28,934 nt of DNA from JACVRX01 sp035697245. Its GTDB lineage: Bacteria; Actinomycetota; Actinomycetes; Jiangellales; Jiangellaceae. The notes beneath the pieces are model-generated. The model had not been told where the DNA came from, did not search any database, and saw only the letters and a program-made list of their open reading frames with translations. Each line of letters begins with the position of its first letter. The stretch's first letter is position 1. Positions 24,364-28,934 of this stretch are shown in pieces. Location of the stretch: NCBI GenBank assembly GCA_035697245.1, contig DASSDH010000157.1, forward strand, positions 1 to 28,934. Direction: 5' to 3'. A program made the translations under genes and the position numbers.

Positions 24364-25164
24364 ATGCCGCTGAGTCCCGAGGACGTCCAGAACAAGGAGT
24401 TCACGACCGTCCGCCTGCGTGAGGGTTACGACATGCAGGAGGTCGACGAGTTCCTGGACGAGGTCGAGGCCGAACTGACCCGGATGCACCGCGAGAACGA
24501 CGAGCTTCGGCAGAAGCTGGCCGCGGTGACGCGCGGTGGAGGCCTGGTCTCCGCCGCGGTGACCCCGGCACCGCCGCAGCGTCCGGCGGAGGCTCCTGCG
24601 CCCGCGCCTGCGCCACCTGCCCCAAAGGCAGCAGCGCCGGTGCCGGCCGCGGCACCGTCCGGTCCGGCACCGGTCGAGGCAGCAGCCAAGGTCCTTGCCC
24701 TGGCGCAAAAAACCGCCGACGAGCTGGTCGCCGACGCCCAGGTGGAGGCGGACAAGCTGCTGGCGGAGGCTCGCCAGCGCGCGGAGTCAGTCGATGCCGA
24801 AAGCTCGGAGAAGGTCAGCAAGATCGAGCAGGACGCGCGCGCCCGGGCGGAAACGGTGGACCGCGAAGCTCAGCAGCGGCACGAGCAGGTCGTCGGCCGC
24901 CTCGAGGCCGAGCGCGAGCACCTCGAGGGCCAGGTCGAGAACCTCAAGGCGTTCGAGCGGGAGTACCGCAGCCGGTTGAAGGCGTACCTGGAGAGCGAGC
25001 TGCGTAAGCTCGAGACCTCGACGGGCACTCCCGACGGCGCCGGAGCGCCCGCACCGGTCATCAACGAGGCCCCGCCAACCGAGGCGATGGCGACCAGTGC
25101 GGCTGCGGCAACGGGTGGGTCATTGCGATCCGTGGCGAGCCTGCTCGACGACGACCAGCGCTGA
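24364..25164 (+). CDS. divIVA: Polar growth / division site protein DivIVA (Wag31)
   Basis: The product has 266 residues. ATG at 24364 follows GAGGTGA (24353-24359) at 4 nt. The conserved N-terminal membrane-binding domain (1-55) reads PLSPEDVQNKEFTTVRLREG then YDMQEVDEFLDEVE. A Pro/Ala-rich linker (about 72-105) follows, then a long coiled coil (about 110-225) rich in Ala, Glu, Lys and Arg. DivIVA/Wag31 marks curved membranes, builds the polar growth zone in actinobacteria and recruits wall synthesis enzymes. It converges with ileS with only 5 nt between stop codons. Confidence 0.95.
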   Translation: MPLSPEDVQNKEFTTVRLREGYDMQEVDEFLDEVEAELTRMHRENDELRQKLAAVTRGGGLVSAAVTPAPPQRPAEAPAPAPAPPAPKAAAPVPAAAPSGPAPVEAAAKVLALAQKTADELVADAQVEADKLLAEARQRAESVDAESSEKVSKIEQDARARAETVDREAQQRHEQVVGRLEAEREHLEGQVENLKAFEREYRSRLKAYLESELRKLETSTGTPDGAGAPAPVINEAPPTEAMATSAAAATGGSLRSVASLLDDDQR

Positions 25165-25169
25165 TCCCG

Positions 25170-28100
25170 TCACCCGCCGCCACCAACCCGGCGGAGGCGG
25201 AAGGTCAGGCCCAGCTCGTTGTCAGTGTGATCGGGTTCGCTGTCGAGGGCCGTGAGGCTGTCGTGAACTGTCGTCGCGAGGACCTCGGCGGCCACGGTGT
25301 CGGCATGCTCTGCCAACGCCGTGGCCAGCTTGCCGGCTGCCTGCCAAGCGATTTCCACCCGGTCGGTCACGTCGTAGCCGCTGGCTTTCCGCGCCTCCTG
25401 GATCAGCCGGACGACCTCACGAGCCAGCCCGGCGCGGACCAGCGCGTCGGTCAACGTGAGGTCGAGCGCCACGGTCTCGCCTTCGCGAGCAACCGCCCAG
25501 CCTTCTCGTGGGGTTTCGGTGAGCACGACGTCGTCAGCGCTGACCTCGACGTGGCCCAGACCGGCGACGGACAGCGAGGCCCGCCCGGCTCCGCGAAGCG
25601 CAGCGGCGAGCTCACCGGCGTCCGCGGCCGCGATCGCCGTCGCAACCTGCTGGGTGTCCTTGCCGAAGCGCCGGCCGAGTGCGCGGAAGTTGGCCTTGGC
25701 GGTCAGATCGACGAGCTTGCCTTCGGTTTCGCTCAACGCTGCCACCTCGGCGACGTTGAGCTCGTCGGAGATCTCGGCCCGAAGTACCGCAGGCAGTGAG
25801 TCCCACCCGCGGGCGGCGACCAACGCCCGAGCCAGCGGCTGCCGGGTGCGGACGCCCGACGCTGCCCGGGCGGCCCGGCCGAGCTCGACCAGCCGGCGGA
25901 CGAGGGCGACGTCGGCATTCAGCGTGTCGTCGATCACGGCTTCATCGGCCTCGGGCCAGTCCGCCATGTGCACCGATTCCGGTGCATCCGGCGACACCGG
26001 CCGAACGACGTCTTGCCAGACCCGCTCGGTGATGAAAGGGACCATTGGCGCGAGCAGCCGGGTCAGCGTTTCCACGCATTCGTGCAACGTCGCCAGGGCC
26101 GCTGGGTCGCCGTCCCAGAACCGCCGCCGGGACCGCCGCACGTACCAGTTGGACAGGTCATCGATGAATGTCGACAGCCGCGCACCCGCTCGCTGCGTGT
26201 CGAATACGTCCAAGGCGACGTCGACATCTCTCACCAGCCGGTTCAGCTCCGACAGGATCCACCGGTCGAGAGCGGACCGGTCGGCCGCTGTCGGCACCCC
26301 ATCCGTTGGCGACCAACTGTTCGCCCTGCCGTAGAGGGACAGGAACGACACGACGTTCCAGTAGGTCAGCAGGACCTTGCGAACGCCCTCCTGGATCGAG
26401 GCGTGCCCGACGCGGCGCGGCAGCCACGGCGATCCGCTCGCCAGCATGAACCACCGGACGCCGTCGGCGCCGTGCTGATCCAGCAGCGGCATCGGTTCGA
26501 GGATGTTGCCCAGGTGTTTGCTCATCCGCCGGCCGTCGTCGGCGAGGATCAGGCCGAGGCAGAGCACGTTCTCATATGACGAGCGGTCGAAGATCTGCGT
26601 GCCGACCGCCATCAGGGTGTAGAACCACCCCCGCGTTTGGTCGAGTCCTTCACAGATGTACTGGGCCGGGTAGGACTTCCGGAACGTGTCGGCGCTGCCC
26701 GCCGCGTGCGGGTATCCCCATTGCGCGAACGGCATCGACCCGGAGTCGTACCACGCATCGATCACGTAGGGCTCCCGATGCATCGTCCCGTCCCCGTGCG
26801 GGCAGGCGAGGGTCACCTCGTCGACGTATGGGCGGTGCGGATCGAGCTCGGACAGGTCTTGACCGGTGAGTTCGGACAGCTCAGCCAAGGAGCCGACGCA
26901 GACCAGATGGCTGGCTTCGGTTTCGCATCGCCACACCGGCAGCGGCGTCCCCCAGTACCGGGTGCGGGAAAGCGCCCAGTCGACGTTGTTCCGCAGCCAC
27001 TCGCCGTAGCGGCCCCACTTGATCGTCTCGGGATACCAGGTGGTGCGCTCGTTCTCGCGCAACAGAGCATCCTTGATGGCGGTCGTCCGGATGTACCACG
27101 ACGGCTGCGCGTAGTAGAGCAGCGGCGTGTGGCAGCGCCAGCAATGTGGGTAGGCGTGCTCATGACTGGTGTGCCGAAACAGGAGTCCGCGAGCTTCGAG
27201 GTCCTGTACGAGCGCCGCGTCCGCATGCTTGAAGAACTGTCCGCCGACCAGCGGCACGTCTGGGGCGAACGTTCCGTCCGGCCGGATCGGGTTGACGACG
27301 GGCAGTCCGTACCGGCGACCCACCCGCAGGTCGTCGGCCCCGAATGCCGGCGCCTGGTGAACGAGCCCGGTGCCGTCCTCAGTAGTCACGTACTCGTCGA
27401 CAACGACGTAATGGGCCTCCGGGATGTCCACCAGCCCGAACGGCGCCGCGTACTGCCAGCCTTCCATCTCGGTGCCGGTGAACCGGCTCGTGACAGTCCA
27501 GTCCGCACCCAGGGCCGACGCAAGTAGCGGCTCGGCAACGACCATCGTCTCGGTGCCGTCAGTTGCTGCAACGTACGAAACCCCCGGATGGACCGCGGTC
27601 GCGGTGTTCGAGACCAGCGTCCACGGCGTGGTCGTCCACACCAGCAGTGCGCTCACGCCAGCCAATGGCCCGGAGGTGAGCGGGAGCCGGACGTAAACCG
27701 ACGGATCGACCACGGTTTCATAACCCAGCGCGAGCTCGTGATCGGACAATCCGGTGCCGCATCGAGGGCAGTACGGCGCGACCCGGTGATCTTGCACCAG
27801 CAAACCCTGGTCGAATATCTGCTTGAGCGACCACCAGACGCTCTGGACGTAGGAGGAGTCCATCGTGCGATAGGCCTGGCTGGTGTCCACCCAGTAGCCC
27901 ATGCGCTCGGTCAGCTCCTCGAACGCGTCGACGTGTCGATCGACGGACTCCCGGCACCGAGCGTTGAACTCGGCGACCCCGAATGCCTCGATGTCGGGTT
28001 TGCCGGAGAAGCCGAGTTCTTTCTCCACGGCGATCTCCACGGGGAGTCCGTGGCAGTCCCAGCCCGCCTTTCGTGGGACGTGGCGGCCCTTCATCGTTCG

Positions 28101-28325
28101 GTAGCGGGGGAAAACGTCCTTGAAGACGCGTGCCTCCACGTGATGCGTGCCGGGTAGCCCGTTTGCCGTCGGCGGCCCCTCGTAGAAGGTCCACTGCGGC
28201 CGGCCCTCGCTCAGTTTGAGCGTTCGGGCGAAGGTGTCGTGGTCGCGCCAGAACGCCAGGATCTCGCGGTCCATGGCGGGTAGGTCGACCTGGGTGGGGA
28301 CCGGTCGGTACAACGGCGTGTCCAT
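25170..28325 (-). CDS. ileS: Isoleucyl-tRNA synthetase, type 2 (eukaryal-like)
   Basis: The product has 1051 residues. It charges tRNA-Ile with isoleucine. ATG at 28325 is chosen: GGAGGA (28342-28337) lies 11 nt upstream and the protein starts MDTPLYRPVPTQVDLPA; in-frame sequence further upstream is the T-box leader. The class I signature is GTHH at 59-62 instead of HIGH, and the second motif is RMSKH at 600-604 (Lys603). Two zinc-knuckle-like pairs (CPRCG and CWRCH) lie in the editing/insertion region, and WDCHGLPVE and GLDQTRGWFYTL are family blocks. The C-terminal anticodon-binding domain starts around 690. GxHH-type IleRS2 enzymes have been tied to strong mupirocin resistance; that is inference here. 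Confidence 0.97.
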   Translation of the reverse strand: MDTPLYRPVPTQVDLPAMDREILAFWRDHDTFARTLKLSEGRPQWTFYEGPPTANGLPGTHHVEARVFKDVFPRYRTMKGRHVPRKAGWDCHGLPVEIAVEKELGFSGKPDIEAFGVAEFNARCRESVDRHVDAFEELTERMGYWVDTSQAYRTMDSSYVQSVWWSLKQIFDQGLLVQDHRVAPYCPRCGTGLSDHELALGYETVVDPSVYVRLPLTSGPLAGVSALLVWTTTPWTLVSNTATAVHPGVSYVAATDGTETMVVAEPLLASALGADWTVTSRFTGTEMEGWQYAAPFGLVDIPEAHYVVVDEYVTTEDGTGLVHQAPAFGADDLRVGRRYGLPVVNPIRPDGTFAPDVPLVGGQFFKHADAALVQDLEARGLLFRHTSHEHAYPHCWRCHTPLLYYAQPSWYIRTTAIKDALLRENERTTWYPETIKWGRYGEWLRNNVDWALSRTRYWGTPLPVWRCETEASHLVCVGSLAELSELTGQDLSELDPHRPYVDEVTLACPHGDGTMHREPYVIDAWYDSGSMPFAQWGYPHAAGSADTFRKSYPAQYICEGLDQTRGWFYTLMAVGTQIFDRSSYENVLCLGLILADDGRRMSKHLGNILEPMPLLDQHGADGVRWFMLASGSPWLPRRVGHASIQEGVRKVLLTYWNVVSFLSLYGRANSWSPTDGVPTAADRSALDRWILSELNRLVRDVDVALDVFDTQRAGARLSTFIDDLSNWYVRRSRRRFWDGDPAALATLHECVETLTRLLAPMVPFITERVWQDVVRPVSPDAPESVHMADWPEADEAVIDDTLNADVALVRRLVELGRAARAASGVRTRQPLARALVAARGWDSLPAVLRAEISDELNVAEVAALSETEGKLVDLTAKANFRALGRRFGKDTQQVATAIAAADAGELAAALRGAGRASLSVAGLGHVEVSADDVVLTETPREGWAVAREGETVALDLTLTDALVRAGLAREVVRLIQEARKASGYDVTDRVEIAWQAAGKLATALAEHADTVAAEVLATTVHDSLTALDSEPDHTDNELGLTFRLRRVGGGG

Positions 28326-28337
28326 CGCTTCGAGAGT

Positions 28338-28592
28338 CCTCCGTCGATTCGCTCCGACGGAGGGACGAGGACCTGCCGGTCGGCTCACCGGCGGCCCCGC
28401 GGTACCACCCTCCTTGGCCGCCACCTGCACGGCGACCCACTCAGTTTTACTGCGGCCGGTTCTACTCGGGCGGGCCCTTTCTTCCGGCGGCTCCGGGTGA
28501 TCTTCGTCACAACTCGTGCCCCCGGGCTCACACCGTCCCCGAGTCGCTGGTGGCCGTCTGCCGGACTACTCGTCCCTTCAACGCCTGTTCGC
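28338..28592 (-). promoter_or_regulatory. Translational T-box riboswitch upstream of ileS
   Basis: The T-box core TGGTACCGCG is at 28407-28398 (- strand). Antisequestrator: GGAGGG (28413-28408) pairs with CCCTCC (28364-28359), and GCGGGG (28400-28395) with CCTCGT (28370-28365), leaving TGGTACC (28407-28401) as the bulge for the uncharged tRNA 3' end. Sequestrator: a perfect 9-bp stem, 28363-28355 with 28346-28338, which buries the ileS GGAGGA. The two structures compete for 28359-28363, so uncharged tRNA-Ile should expose the ribosome binding site. An ATC triplet at 28501-28499 within GAAGATCAC is the likely isoleucine specifier. Absence of a T-run agrees with translational control. The 5' end is approximate. 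Confidence 0.93.
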
Positions 28593-28598
28593 CCGGCC

Positions 28599-28604
28599 AG
28601 TCTA
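28599..28604 (-). promoter_or_regulatory. Candidate -10 element of the ileS transcript
   Basis: TAGACT (28604-28599 on -) fits TANNNT and lies just before the conserved-looking 5' part of the T-box leader. Transcription would begin near 28592. No clear -35 was seen. Confidence 0.4.
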
Positions 28605-28657
28605 CGGGGAATGGCCGACTGGGTCGTGCGGACATGGGCGGCCAGCGGCGCGGACAA

Positions 28658-28686
28658 TTGCCGCGGCGGCCCTGGGGACCTATCCT
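28658..28686 (+). promoter_or_regulatory. Candidate promoter of the Lys-rich TraR/DksA-like gene
   Basis: TTGCCG (28658-28663) and TATCCT (28681-28686) are separated by exactly 17 nt, a good housekeeping-type promoter. It faces away from the ileS promoter about 55 nt to its left. The predicted 5' UTR is about 40 nt and includes a GGGGG-type ribosome binding site. Confidence 0.55.
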
Positions 28687-28732
28687 CACGGGACCTTCGC
28701 GATGACTGATCAACCAGGCAGGGGGCCGCGTC

Positions 28733-28934
28733 ATGGCCGACAGCGGCAAGGGCATCACCGGCAGCCGCCGCCGTGGATCGGCTGCGAGCTCATCCGCCTC
28801 GTCCGACGCACCGGCGAAGAAAACCTCGGCGAAGAAGGCTCCGGCGAAGAAGGCCCCGGCCAAGAAGGCCCCGGCGAAGAAGGCGCCGGCGAAGAAGGCC
28901 CCGGCGAAGAAGGCCCCGGCCAAGAAGGCCCCAG
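28733..28934 (+). CDS. Lysine/alanine/proline-repeat protein, probably TraR/DksA-family N-terminus (3' truncated by window)
   Basis: ATG at 28733 has AGGGGG (28720-28725) 7 nt upstream. The visible 67 codons encode MADSGKGITGSRRRG, a Ser/Ala-rich stretch, then from residue 28 eight pentapeptide units: AKKTS followed by seven AKKAP copies up to the window edge. Such tails bind DNA or nucleic acids non-specifically, as in histone H1-like proteins. In Streptomyces and relatives the gene next to ileS encodes a TraR/DksA zinc-finger protein with just such a lysine-rich head, and lspA often follows. That assignment is by context only, because the zinc finger lies beyond the window. A histone-like protein is the main alternative. 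Confidence 0.6.
   Translation, partial: MADSGKGITGSRRRGSAASSSASSDAPAKKTSAKKAPAKKAPAKKAPAKKAPAKKAPAKKAPAKKAP
28814..28933 (+). repeat. 15-bp tandem repeat encoding AKKAP
   Basis: Eight consecutive 15-bp units start at 28814, 28829, 28844, 28859, 28874, 28889, 28904 and 28919. Units differ by one or two third-position changes (GCG/GCC, GCT/GCC/GCG), except the first, which encodes AKKTS. The array runs to the window edge and is in frame throughout, so copy number changes would not shift the frame. Confidence 0.9.

Noticed and set aside
1..28934. tRNA or rRNA genes, CRISPR arrays, insertion sequences, phage genes
   Set aside because: None seen on either strand; the coding genes are conserved housekeeping genes in conserved order.

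Overview
The window is a high-GC actinobacterial (Actinomycetota) chromosome segment built around an almost complete division and cell wall (dcw) cluster. Gene content and order, GTG starts, very GC-rich third codon positions, a SepF/DivIVA (Wag31) module after ftsZ, and a eukaryal-like IleRS under a translational T-box all point to this phylum. I cannot name the genus from sequence alone.

Left flank (1-5718): the 3' end of a SAM-dependent methyltransferase gene and a small DUF3040 membrane protein on the + strand. These converge on a three-gene - strand operon: a MoxR-type AAA ATPase, a DUF58 protein and a membrane transglutaminase (TgpA/DUF3488-DUF4129 type).

Centre (5719-21463): a divergent control region carries a candidate promoter overlapped by four GTGGN repeats at an exact 10-bp period, the expected MraZ operator. 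Then follow mraZ, rsmH, ftsL, ftsI, murE, murF, mraY, murD, ftsW, murG, murC, ftsQ and ftsZ, all on +. From rsmH to ftsQ nearly every junction is a 1-4 nt stop/start overlap, which indicates translational coupling. The exceptions are a 66-nt gap before murE and a 17-nt overlap at murD/ftsW. Two longer non-coding gaps stand out: 228 nt between mraZ and rsmH, with a 14-nt perfect inverted repeat, and 293 nt between ftsQ and ftsZ, with an AT-rich promoter-like island.

Right part (21464-28934): pgeF, yggS and sepF on +; a zinc-uptake-regulator-like Fur family gene (zur) on -, inserted between sepF and yggT; yggT and divIVA on +; then ileS on -, preceded by a T-box leader in which both alternative structures can be drawn. 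A divergent gene at the right edge encodes a lysine/alanine/proline repeat N-terminus, probably of a TraR/DksA-family protein, and is cut by the window end.

Together the genes make lipid II (MurC-F, MraY, MurG), polymerise and cross-link it at the septum (FtsW, FtsI with FtsQ/L), position the Z-ring (FtsZ, SepF) and direct polar growth (DivIVA). Most of the window is conserved housekeeping DNA. The parts worth a second look are the mraZ-rsmH leader, the zur insertion, the GTHH signature of IleRS with its T-box, the extracytoplasmic cysteines of FtsI, and the ftsZ leader.
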